From: Mesorhizobium loti R88b
Lineage (GTDB): Bacteria > Pseudomonadota > Alphaproteobacteria > Rhizobiales > Rhizobiaceae
Reading direction: 5' to 3'
NCBI RefSeq assembly: GCF_013170845.1
Contig: NZ_CP033367.1
Span: 1,364,001-1,428,000, forward strand
DNA: 64,000 bases
In this document: positions 49,546 through 57,553 of the stretch, one piece after another
Layout of the letters: each line of letters starts with the position of its first letter
Numbering within the stretch: position 1 is the stretch's first letter
Notes under the pieces: model-generated
Database searches by the model: none
What the model saw: the letters and a program-made list of their open reading frames with translations, nothing else
Told to the model about the DNA's origin: nothing
Translations under genes and position numbers: made by a program

Positions 49546-51573
49546 GCGGGACCCCGGCAACTGTTCATGGCTGACGACTATCCCAGCCCCGGCCAGCCCT
49601 CGGCGCAGTGTCTCGAGGGCCTCTGGACTGCTGATCGGAAAGCTGTCCATGAGCCACGTGCCCACATTGTCCGGCTCCGGAGGGGAATAGCCAAACCACT
49701 CCGTCTTCAGCTGCGCCAAAAATCGGTCGGCCTCTTCGTGCGCGGCCCTCTCGTTGCCGAGCAAGGCGAGAGCCGCAGCCTTCCAGCCGCCGATATAGGA
49801 CACGCTGTCGGCGGCGCGATCGGCCGCTTCGACGCAACCGGCATAGTCGCCAAGCAGGAACCGCACGCCTGCCTGATAGCTCCATTGCAATTGCGAAACC
49901 CCAAGCCCGGTCTGCAACGCCAGAGTAGCTATGCGGCTCGCGTTCTCGCGATCATCGCAATAGGCAAGCCCGAGAGACGCAGAGACCAACGTCCAAGGGT
50001 CGTTGCCATTGAGTTCACAGGCCAGAAGGAAGCTGATGGCCGCCTGCTGCGGAATGCCGTTCATGGCGTACGACCACGCCAGATGCAGTTGGCTTCGAGA
50101 ATCTATCGGATCGATCTGGGTTGCCTGCTTGGCAAAGATCAACGCTTCGGCATGGCGTTCGCGTCGGCGGCCTATGCCGGGAAAGATCAGATGCCGCGAA
50201 TTGATGATGCCGGCCAACCCGGCGTGGGCGGCAGCAAATTGGGGCGACTCCGCGATGATTGATCGGAAGAGCGCCTCGGCCCGTTCCTCGGACTCCGGGC
50301 GCCACTGAAAGATCAGCTCCTGCGCTCTCAGCCAGCGGTCGAACTGCTCCAGCGACAGGTCCGGGATGCTGGCGATCTGAACCAGCCGTTCGGACGACAT
50401 GCTTACACCCAGCGCGACGGCGATGCGGCGGATGAGCCTCTGTTGGGTCTGGTACCACTGGCTGTTCTCGATGACAAACTGCTCGCTCCAGATGTAGCGC
50501 CCGGAGGCAAGCTGCTTGAGCGTCATGCTGACACGAAATGTCGGCCCGTCGAGAAACCCGGTTGCCTCGATGCAATAGGCATTCTCGGTGAGGCGGGGTG
50601 GCTGCCCCTCCCATTCCATCACCGCCCAGTCGCGGAACCGAACCAGGGACGCAACCAGTTCGCTGCGGAAAATACGCACGGCGTTGCGCGCACGGACGGA
50701 ACCGCTCACCAATTCGAAGTCCCGCACGAACAAAAGCACGCCGGCGGCGGGCTCTTGCAGCCGTTGCGCTTGCGACCCGAACGCCTCGGCCGCGATTGCG
50801 GTCACAGCGCCCCTGCCCGCGCTGCCGATCGTGCCGAGCTTGATGTCGCTGACCAGTGCCTGCGTGGCCGCTGAAGGTTCGCTGTCGAACTCTGTTTCAA
50901 GCAGGTCCCAAAGCCCCTTATAAGCCCTCAAGGCCGTTGCCTGATCGCCCATCCGGGCAGACGCTTCCATGACCGCCCGGCACCCGATCTCGTTGGTCGG
51001 ATCGAGATTGAGCAGGGCTTGTCCGGCTCGCTTTAGCGCTGGCCAGTCCGTCGCGGCTTTGGCCATGGCTTCCAGACATGAGATAAATTCGTCCTGAAGA
51101 CATTGCCGCTGGACAAGGACCCAATTGCGAAACGAAGGATCGATGTCGTCCAGGCCATTGAGAAAGCTTTCGGCGACACGCTGCCTCTCCAGAAGGATGG
51201 GAGGAATCCGGCCAGTTTTCAGATCGTGCCTGATCTCACTCACATCCACAGTGACGAGCGACTGCTTCAGCGTCACGTTAAGCCGGTCCCCGAAGAAGAC
51301 CCCTTCGACTTCAGCCAGGCAGTCCTTGAGATCGACCACGGTTTGCCGCAGCGAGGCCCTTGCTCGTGCCTCGTCCGATTCACTCCAGAGCAAGCCGCAG
51401 ATACGCTCGCGTGTCTCAAAGCCATGAGGACTGAGTGCAAGATAGGCAAGGACGGCGCGCGACTTGCGGTTTCTCAAGGCGACGTCCCGCCCAAGCTGGC
51501 TCAGCGCGACCTTGTCAAGTGTCGTGACGCTGATCAGCGGCGCGGTCTTCGTTGGGGGTTTTTGCCCGATCAT
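49507..51573 (-). CDS. SARP/BTAD-type transcriptional activator with TPR region
   Basis: 688 residues. An OmpR-like winged helix (about 15-105; RDVALRNRKSRAVLAYLALS, GLLWSESDEARARASLRQTV) is followed by a bacterial transcriptional activator domain (about 110-245; WPALKRAGQALLNLDPTNEI, ATALRAYKGLWDLLETEFD), a TolB-like middle part (about 275-400) and helical TPR-like repeats (about 415-650). It lies 26 bases after the YcaO gene on the same strand, so the two are probably one operon. It is the likely reader of the repeats at 47339 and 53048. Its end overlaps the convergent candidate precursor gene. Confidence 0.85.
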   Translation of the reverse strand: MIGQKPPTKTAPLISVTTLDKVALSQLGRDVALRNRKSRAVLAYLALSPHGFETRERICGLLWSESDEARARASLRQTVVDLKDCLAEVEGVFFGDRLNVTLKQSLVTVDVSEIRHDLKTGRIPPILLERQRVAESFLNGLDDIDPSFRNWVLVQRQCLQDEFISCLEAMAKAATDWPALKRAGQALLNLDPTNEIGCRAVMEASARMGDQATALRAYKGLWDLLETEFDSEPSAATQALVSDIKLGTIGSAGRGAVTAIAAEAFGSQAQRLQEPAAGVLLFVRDFELVSGSVRARNAVRIFRSELVASLVRFRDWAVMEWEGQPPRLTENAYCIEATGFLDGPTFRVSMTLKQLASGRYIWSEQFVIENSQWYQTQQRLIRRIAVALGVSMSSERLVQIASIPDLSLEQFDRWLRAQELIFQWRPESEERAEALFRSIIAESPQFAAAHAGLAGIINSRHLIFPGIGRRRERHAEALIFAKQATQIDPIDSRSQLHLAWSYAMNGIPQQAAISFLLACELNGNDPWTLVSASLGLAYCDDRENASRIATLALQTGLGVSQLQWSYQAGVRFLLGDYAGCVEAADRAADSVSYIGGWKAAALALLGNERAAHEEADRFLAQLKTEWFGYSPPEPDNVGTWLMDSFPISSPEALETLRRGLAGAGIVVSHEQLPGSRLSAAPNGVVGDA

Positions 51574-51599
51574 CTTGCCCCGCAGCTCCCTGCCTCAAT

Positions 51600-52910
51600 C
51601 TACATAAGATCGGCACGGCCGCTCGGGCCGGCCTGATCGATCAGGGAACGAAGCCGGCGCGACTGGAACGGCGACGGAAAAGGCTGCAGCCCAGGGACGA
51701 AGACTTTGGCAACGGGAATGTCAAACATCGGCGTGGTCAGATCTGCAGCATATATGCGGTATTGCTTTTTAAGCATTTCGCCAACCAAGGATACGAAATT
51801 CAAGCCCTTCTCGGCATTTTTGTCCATCAGCAAGCCACCGGACAGGTGGGAGACGAGGCCAGTGTCGGTTGCGGCAGGGATCTGGGAGCGCTCCGCCTGC
51901 AGGCGCTCGACCTCATCGAGTGTCTCATCTCCCTGCTCCCTGCGCTTCATCGCCGTCAGGTCGAGAGCCAACTCCATCTGGCACATTTCGAGCAGCGCCG
52001 CCTTCAGAGCGCTGCCCGCGTCCAGCCTGCAGGCCAGCCCGACCGCCAGGCCGCCACCATCCGCGTCGAAGGATAGCGCCGCGATCACAGGCGATGGAAA
52101 CTCACCCGATATGTCGAGCAACTGGGTGCATCTGCCGGACTTCTCTTGCCTTATCCGTGCAAGCAGATCGAGTACACCCCAGCCGGCAAGCGCTTCCAGT
52201 CCGATCAGCCGGCCGCCGCGCCTGCTGCGCCACCAGGCGGCAGCAGCATCGCGCTCGATTGTTTCCAGCAGCGCCGAGGTCAGCGCAGCCTCGTGGGTCA
52301 TCCCCGCGGCGCATCCGCAACTGGTCACCCAGGCGCCTCGGGCTGCGCTGCGAATGAAAAGTGTCTCGGGCAAATAGCCCTTTCGGCCGTCGTCCAGCCG
52401 GCGCACGGGCACCCACCGGTCACTTTCACCAAAACCGGATTGCACACGGAAATCGTCCAGGTGATCGGCCAGCCGGGCGTCCTGCCAATGGCTTACTGCA
52501 TCTGCGCTCGAGTGGTTCATCGTCCCCTGCGGCACGTGCCATTCGCTGTGATATTCGATGCCCTCGCCGATGCAGGCCTCGAATGCTCGCCCCGGCGTGA
52601 GGCCGACACCGCTGAAGCTGGCAGAAGTGGCTGAGACAGAATCTCCCCAGTTGCGGTGTACCTGTGCACCAAAGAAGTACAACCCCGGTGCGTGGCGGGC
52701 GTGCAAGCGGAACAGGTTGCCAAAATCTGCCGCTGCTGACAGCAATCCCTGGCGGTTCTTTGTCACGAACAGGCCTGGATCTGTATCACCAGAGTCAAGG
52801 TAGCCGAGAGCACCGAGCAACCCGCGTGCCATTGCAGCCTGCTCGGGCGCCAATTCTTGGGGCCGTGAACAAAATCGCGCTGCCAGTTCAAACGCATTCG
52901 CGGCGGTCAA
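51600..52910 (-). CDS. YcaO-domain protein (ATP-dependent peptide backbone-activating enzyme)
   Basis: 436 residues from TTG, the only possible start in frame (GAGGATGG nine bases upstream, then an in-frame TAG further up). YcaO signatures with intact Mg-ATP ligands: GVGLTPGRAFEACIGEGIEY (Glu116, Glu119), SCGCAAGMTHEAALTSALLE and TIERDA (Glu216, Glu219), LKAALLEMCQMELAL (Glu308, Gln311). The C-terminus AKVFVPGLQPFPSPFQSRRL lacks the final PxPxP of azoline cyclodehydratases. No ThiF/ocin partner or TfuA gene lies in the window. YcaO enzymes make azolines, thioamides or amidines in peptides and proteins; which one applies here is open. Confidence 0.88.
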   Translation of the reverse strand: MTAANAFELAARFCSRPQELAPEQAAMARGLLGALGYLDSGDTDPGLFVTKNRQGLLSAAADFGNLFRLHARHAPGLYFFGAQVHRNWGDSVSATSASFSGVGLTPGRAFEACIGEGIEYHSEWHVPQGTMNHSSADAVSHWQDARLADHLDDFRVQSGFGESDRWVPVRRLDDGRKGYLPETLFIRSAARGAWVTSCGCAAGMTHEAALTSALLETIERDAAAAWWRSRRGGRLIGLEALAGWGVLDLLARIRQEKSGRCTQLLDISGEFPSPVIAALSFDADGGGLAVGLACRLDAGSALKAALLEMCQMELALDLTAMKRREQGDETLDEVERLQAERSQIPAATDTGLVSHLSGGLLMDKNAEKGLNFVSLVGEMLKKQYRIYAADLTTPMFDIPVAKVFVPGLQPFPSPFQSRRLRSLIDQAGPSGRADLM

Positions 52911-53309
52911 ATCACCATCCTCGCTGCTGAAGAAAACCTTTCCCTATTGTCTGCCACTTTCGCCTTACGATTTTGATCGGGTCAACAAAACGTTGCGTGC
53001 AAGAGGGTCCAGGCTCCGCAAAAACACGGGAGCCAAAGATGGTCCCATCTCACGCTGATTTCACGCTGGCTGGTCTAATGGTCAATTCAGAGAGGTCCTC
53101 TCGACCATCGCCGGCCCAGACCACCCGGACCGGACGCATCGAGACGACTGAAGATCGGCGCGAACTCGCATCCTCCCGGAGCGCCGCCGCGGGGCCATGA
53201 CTGGGGCGGGCCGGTCATGTGCCTCGCGGCCGCTGGGAAGCGGCGGAGGCGGATTCTTCAACACAAAGCCATCCTGCAATCGGCAACCGACAAGACAGGG
53301 AGATCAAAA
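52911..53309. other. Divergent control region between YcaO and heme peroxidase 2
   Basis: It carries the SARP-like heptamers (53048-53065) and the TCTAAT box. The stretch from about 53086 to 53309 would be a leader of some 220 bases for the peroxidase 2 message, longer than usual. Short frames there (one of 40 codons from ATG 53078) lack ribosome binding sites. The AT-richer part 52930-52990 probably holds the YcaO promoter. Confidence 0.5.
53048..53079 (+). promoter_or_regulatory. Direct heptamer repeats and -10 box, candidate SARP-controlled promoter of peroxidase 2
   Basis: TCTCACG (53048-53054), spacer CTGA, TTTCACG (53059-53065), spacer CTGG. Exactly eight bases after the second heptamer is TCTAAT (53074-53079), a good -10. 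This is the spacing reported for SARP promoters in actinobacteria. The heptamer and 11-bp pitch are shared with 47339-47356. Confidence 0.6.
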
Positions 53310-54866
53310 ATGGGAACGCATGGCACTCCGCCCCGGGGCATTAATGCGACACGATCGCCGCTGTTCGAAGGCCGCTTCGGCCGCATGTTCCGAAATCTGG
53401 CCCCCGCAGCGTTCGGGGCAACCGACCATGACAACCGGCGTAACCTCAAGGCTCTCGGTGCCGCCATGTCTGCTGAAATTGACGAACCGAAAGATGGGCT
53501 CGATGCCGAAGAAAGCGGGATTCCTGCGCTCTATACCTATTTTGGCCAGTTCGTCGACCACGACATCACCTTCGATCCTGTCAGCACCTTGCGCAAATCG
53601 CTGGATCCCGATGGGCTGACGGATTTCCGCACGCCGAGCTTCAACCTGGACAATGTCTATGGCCGGGGTCCGGCCGACCAGCCCTACATGTACACAAAAG
53701 AGGGACGGTTCCGCCACGGCGATGCAATGACAGGAGCGGGTGGCCAGCACGGACACGATCTGCCGCGCTTCGCCGGACGGGCAATCATCGGCGACCCCCG
53801 TAACGACGAAAACAGTCTGGTGTCGCAGCTGCAAGGGCTGATGCTCAAAGTGCACAACCGGATGATCGATGACAATCCGGGCCTGGGTTTTGAAGCGATC
53901 CAGCAGCTCGTCCGCTTCCACTACCAGTATGTTGTCGTCAATGACCTCCTGGCCAGGATCGTTTCGGCACCAGTCCTTGCCGCGCTCAAGACGGACGGCC
54001 GCTTCGATCGAAAGCAATTGCGGTACTTCCACTGGCGCAACCTGCCGTTCATGCCGGTGGAATTTTCGGTCGCCGCCTACAGGCTTGGCCATTCGATGAT
54101 AAGGCCGGGTTATCGGCTGAACGATCACAAGCTTTTGCCGATCTTTCCACGCGCCGGCAAACCGCATGAAGAGGCACTTACCGGTTTCGAGACAATGAAG
54201 CCGGGTCGCGCCCTGGACTGGGGCCGATTCATCGATATTGACGAACGCGCCGGTGGATCGGCTCCCGAGACTGGAGATCCGGCAAACATGCATCGACTGC
54301 AATTTGCCTACCGGATCGACACATCCCTCGTCGGTTTCCTGCACGATCTGCCGAAAACCGTGGCGGGCGACCCCCCGGCCTCACTGGGCGAGCGAAATCT
54401 GTTGCGGGGCTGGCTCCTCGGCCTGCCGTCCGGCCAGAGCGTCGCACGTGCCATGGGCATCGTTCCAATGGTCGATGCGGAAATCATAATCGGCAAGGCG
54501 GTGGACCCTCCCCCCGAGGCTGGCGACGTCGTAGGCCCCATCATCGATGCCGTCACAGCCAAAGGTGGCGACGGCAATGTCTTCGCCGACAATTGTCCAC
54601 TTTGGACCTATGTCCTTGCCGAAGCGGCAATGAACAAGACAGACATGCCTATCCCGGTAACGGGTGGCGGCATTCGTGCCACGCCGCAGCTTGGACCGGT
54701 GGGCGGACGTATCGTGGCGGAGGTGTTCCTTGGACTGCTGTTCGGCGACGGCATGTCCTACCTGTCGCTCGACCCTTTGTGGCAACCCGTGACCGGGACA
54801 GGCTTCAGACTAAAGGACTTGGTCTCATACGGGCTCGGCACCGGGCCGGCCCTTCACTACCGGTGA
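53310..54866 (+). CDS. Animal-type heme peroxidase (peroxidase 2)
   Basis: 518 residues from the ATG behind AGGGAG; the frame upstream is not family-like. All key residues are kept: Asp83-His84 in YFGQFVDHDITFDP, Arg164 and Glu167 in IGDPRNDENSL, proximal His261 in VAAYRLGHSMIRPGY. FRTPSFNLDNVYGRGPADQPY is typical of bacterial members of the family. No signal peptide. By family it should oxidise halides or aromatic side chains with hydrogen peroxide. It is a distant paralog of peroxidase 1 and the first gene of a long plus-strand series. Confidence 0.92.
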   Translation: MGTHGTPPRGINATRSPLFEGRFGRMFRNLAPAAFGATDHDNRRNLKALGAAMSAEIDEPKDGLDAEESGIPALYTYFGQFVDHDITFDPVSTLRKSLDPDGLTDFRTPSFNLDNVYGRGPADQPYMYTKEGRFRHGDAMTGAGGQHGHDLPRFAGRAIIGDPRNDENSLVSQLQGLMLKVHNRMIDDNPGLGFEAIQQLVRFHYQYVVVNDLLARIVSAPVLAALKTDGRFDRKQLRYFHWRNLPFMPVEFSVAAYRLGHSMIRPGYRLNDHKLLPIFPRAGKPHEEALTGFETMKPGRALDWGRFIDIDERAGGSAPETGDPANMHRLQFAYRIDTSLVGFLHDLPKTVAGDPPASLGERNLLRGWLLGLPSGQSVARAMGIVPMVDAEIIIGKAVDPPPEAGDVVGPIIDAVTAKGGDGNVFADNCPLWTYVLAEAAMNKTDMPIPVTGGGIRATPQLGPVGGRIVAEVFLGLLFGDGMSYLSLDPLWQPVTGTGFRLKDLVSYGLGTGPALHYR

Positions 54867-54963
54867 AACCCACGCCTGGCGGAGGTGATGGGTCATCTCC
54901 TCAAGGGCATTGCCAAGACATCTCCGACCTCGCTGCGCAGTCCAAGTCAATTCTCCTATGTAA

Positions 54964-56097
54964 ATGCGGAGCCAAGACGTGGCCGTCAAAGTTTATTTCG
55001 CGACAAATCGCCAGCCTTACACAGATCCCGGTAGCGGCAGGATCACCCGGTTCGGAGACGATCCCGGACCGGTTGGCGGCCTCAATGTGCGTTACGGCAG
55101 CGCGGATGTGGACGTTGATCTCGACGCGCGCACCAACACGATGGTCGCAGGGTCCCTGCAGGTGGCGGACGAGCAGCTCATTCCCGCTCAAGGCGGTCAG
55201 CCGCAGCTGGGCAGCTCGACGATATTCGACGCCCTGCGCAACGACATGAAAACGTCCCAGCGACCGACCATCGCGTTCATCCATGGGTTCAGCAACAGCT
55301 TTACCGACGCGATTGAGCGCGCAGGCTGGATTTCGGCGTTCTATGGTCTGGATGCCAATATGTTCGTGTTCACCTGGCCGTCGCGAGGTTCGCCACTCGG
55401 CGTTCCCCTACCCTACACTGACTACACGCACGACAGGAAAACCGCTGTTATGTCGGGTCCGGCCGTCGCGCGCACGATCCGACGCCTGCATGATTATGTG
55501 GATTCCTTGCCCCCTGATCTGGCTTGCGACCAGCCGATCCACCTGCTGTGCCACAGCATGGGCAATTACGTCCTTCGCAATGCGCTGCAGGCGCTTATGC
55601 GGCTGCCTGACCCGACGGTGGCCAGTCACTCGGGCGAGGCCGTCTCGGACATGGTGCCTCTGCCGCAGAATGTGCCCGACCCGTCGGTTCTGAGGCGAAC
55701 CTTCGACAAGATCGTGCTGGCCGCAGCCGATGAGGATGCCGACGCTTTTGACGACCCGGCAAAGTTGAAGTTCCTGCCCAGGATCGGCCAGTCGGTTTCC
55801 GTATACCATTCGTTGAAGGACTGGGTTCTGAACACTCTGAGTGACAGGACAAAATTCAACGGGCCGCGGCTGGGAAGCGATGGTCCGGACAATATGGCGA
55901 CGATCAGCGACAAGGTCACCGCAATCGACTGCGCTGATGTGACGTCCTTTGCCAAGGATCCGGAAGAACACCAGTACTACCGGGTGTTTCCCGTGGTCCG
56001 AAACGATATCGTCCAAGTGCTCAGGGGGGTCCCGCAAAACAAGGTCAGAAACCGGGCTGCTGTCTCGCAGGGGCGATACCGCATCAAGCCGGCCTGA
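54964..56097 (+). CDS. DUF900-type alpha/beta hydrolase
   Basis: 377 residues. VKVYFATNRQPYTD, the oxyanion region TIAFIHGFSNSFTDAI (His107-Gly108), and the nucleophile elbow HLLCHSMGNYVLRNAL with Ser198 fit the DUF900/esterase-like hydrolases. The residue before His-Ser is Cys, where Gly is usual. Candidate acid and base residues are in VLAAADEDADAF and SVYHSLKDW. There is no signal peptide and no clear ribosome binding site; a GTG five codons later is an alternative. Function in the cluster is unknown; it could cleave an ester or peptide-linked group. Confidence 0.8.
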   Translation: MRSQDVAVKVYFATNRQPYTDPGSGRITRFGDDPGPVGGLNVRYGSADVDVDLDARTNTMVAGSLQVADEQLIPAQGGQPQLGSSTIFDALRNDMKTSQRPTIAFIHGFSNSFTDAIERAGWISAFYGLDANMFVFTWPSRGSPLGVPLPYTDYTHDRKTAVMSGPAVARTIRRLHDYVDSLPPDLACDQPIHLLCHSMGNYVLRNALQALMRLPDPTVASHSGEAVSDMVPLPQNVPDPSVLRRTFDKIVLAAADEDADAFDDPAKLKFLPRIGQSVSVYHSLKDWVLNTLSDRTKFNGPRLGSDGPDNMATISDKVTAIDCADVTSFAKDPEEHQYYRVFPVVRNDIVQVLRGVPQNKVRNRAAVSQGRYRIKPA

Positions 56098-56193
56098 ACG
56101 GGGAGGGGCGATGGGTGATTCACAGCGCTTTTTCCAATTTGAATGCTGAACAGGAGGAACGCGAGCGTTCCGCAGTGAAGGCCGGGGTGTTGG

Positions 56194-57540
56194 ATGACGA
56201 ACTTGAGGGCTGGTTGCTTTGCTCAGACGCGGATGGTCATGCGTTCGGTCGTTGCGTGGGCGATGTCCATCGCAATGACGCTGTTTGCTGCTGGCTGCGT
56301 TCAAAACTATCCTGACGGTGTCGGTACCAAGCTCAATCCTGGCAACCTGCCGGCGCAGACCGACTTGCAGAATGCCTATGTCGAGGAGATCTGTCAGCAG
56401 GCAGGTCTTCAGCCGACGGCATCCAACGGCGTGACCAGTTGCGGTTCCAGTCCCTACGACGCGGGGACCTGGTGGCTGTTCGTGCAAGCCGGGATGAACG
56501 ACATCGACCAGCGGTGCGATTCGTATTTGGTCTGGCTCGATGACGCGCAGCGTTCACGCGAGCCGGTGCTCGACGAACTGTCGCAGCTCAGCACCACTGC
56601 GCAGACGATCATGCGCTCGACTGGCGTTGGCGCCAATCCGATTACCATCGTTGGTGCGGCGTTCGGGCTGGCGAGCGGTACGTTCACCAACGTCTATTCG
56701 CGCATGATCATCACCATGCCGCACTCGACCATACAGGCCGTTGTCCTCAGCCGGCAGAAGGAGTACCGGGAGCAACTCATCGGCAATTCGACCAACAGGC
56801 CGCAGGTTGCTATCGTCAACCGGCCGGCTGCCCTCTATGCGCTGCGCTCCTATCTGCGTCTGTGCATGCCGATGACGATCGAGACCGAGATCAACAACAC
56901 GATCGCAACCTTCGAGCGCAACGGGGCCGATGGGCTGGAAAAGGACTCGCTGATTTCGGCCCAGAGCGCAGGCGTTCCTTTCACCCCGGCCAGCAAGCCG
57001 CAGAAACCGATACGCGCGCCGGTCGCCTCGCCCCCTCCCGTAGTCGTACAGTTTTTTGCCGAAAAAACCCTCAGCCAGGAGGAAGCGGACTTTACGCTGG
57101 GTGGGCTTTGTATCGAGAACAACAAGGGCACCGAACTGCCCCAGAGAGATCTGATCAAAGCACTGATCGCAATTTATCGTGCAACGCCAGGCTCGCCGAG
57201 TACGACGTCCGGGGACACCATCAGTCGCAACGATCGGCTTGCCATCAACAAGCAATCAAATTGTGGCGCCGCCAGGAACTATTTTGAGAAATTCACCTAC
57301 GCCAATACTGCCCAGCCTGGAAACAACGCCTTCAACCTCGCCGCCTTCACGGATTTGTTGAAACGCTCGCAGGCCGGCCGCGATCTTTCCGGCTCCCCTG
57401 CTCTCGATAGCCAGGTTCTACGCGACAAGATCAGGGCCGCACGTGTTGAGCTGTCCCTCACAGACGTGCCGTCGCCGATGAGTTCGCACGTCACTCCTGC
57501 GCTGATTACGGCCTTGAAAAAGCTCCCGAAACCCAACTGA
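56194..57540 (+). CDS. Predicted lipoprotein of unknown function
   Basis: 448 residues as written; starting at the later ATG 56239 gives a more typical signal (MRSVVAWAMSIAMTLFAAGC) with the lipobox Cys at 20. The mature part is polar, with a Pro-rich linker near 250-265 (FTPASKPQKPIRAPVASPPP) splitting two domains, and several Cys. A weakly hydrophobic helix (NPITIVGAAFGLASGTFTNV) lies near 150. I do not recognise the family. With the following genes it forms a closely spaced plus-strand run (13 bases to the next gene). Confidence 0.7.
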   Translation: MTNLRAGCFAQTRMVMRSVVAWAMSIAMTLFAAGCVQNYPDGVGTKLNPGNLPAQTDLQNAYVEEICQQAGLQPTASNGVTSCGSSPYDAGTWWLFVQAGMNDIDQRCDSYLVWLDDAQRSREPVLDELSQLSTTAQTIMRSTGVGANPITIVGAAFGLASGTFTNVYSRMIITMPHSTIQAVVLSRQKEYREQLIGNSTNRPQVAIVNRPAALYALRSYLRLCMPMTIETEINNTIATFERNGADGLEKDSLISAQSAGVPFTPASKPQKPIRAPVASPPPVVVQFFAEKTLSQEEADFTLGGLCIENNKGTELPQRDLIKALIAIYRATPGSPSTTSGDTISRNDRLAINKQSNCGAARNYFEKFTYANTAQPGNNAFNLAAFTDLLKRSQAGRDLSGSPALDSQVLRDKIRAARVELSLTDVPSPMSSHVTPALITALKKLPKPN

Positions 57541-57553
57541 TTGAAGGTTAGTC

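Noticed and set aside
53078..53200. 40-codon frame after the SARP-like promoter, considered as a precursor peptide
   Set aside because: Starts inside the -10 box, has no ribosome binding site, and its Arg/Ser/Thr-rich sequence shows no leader or core pattern.
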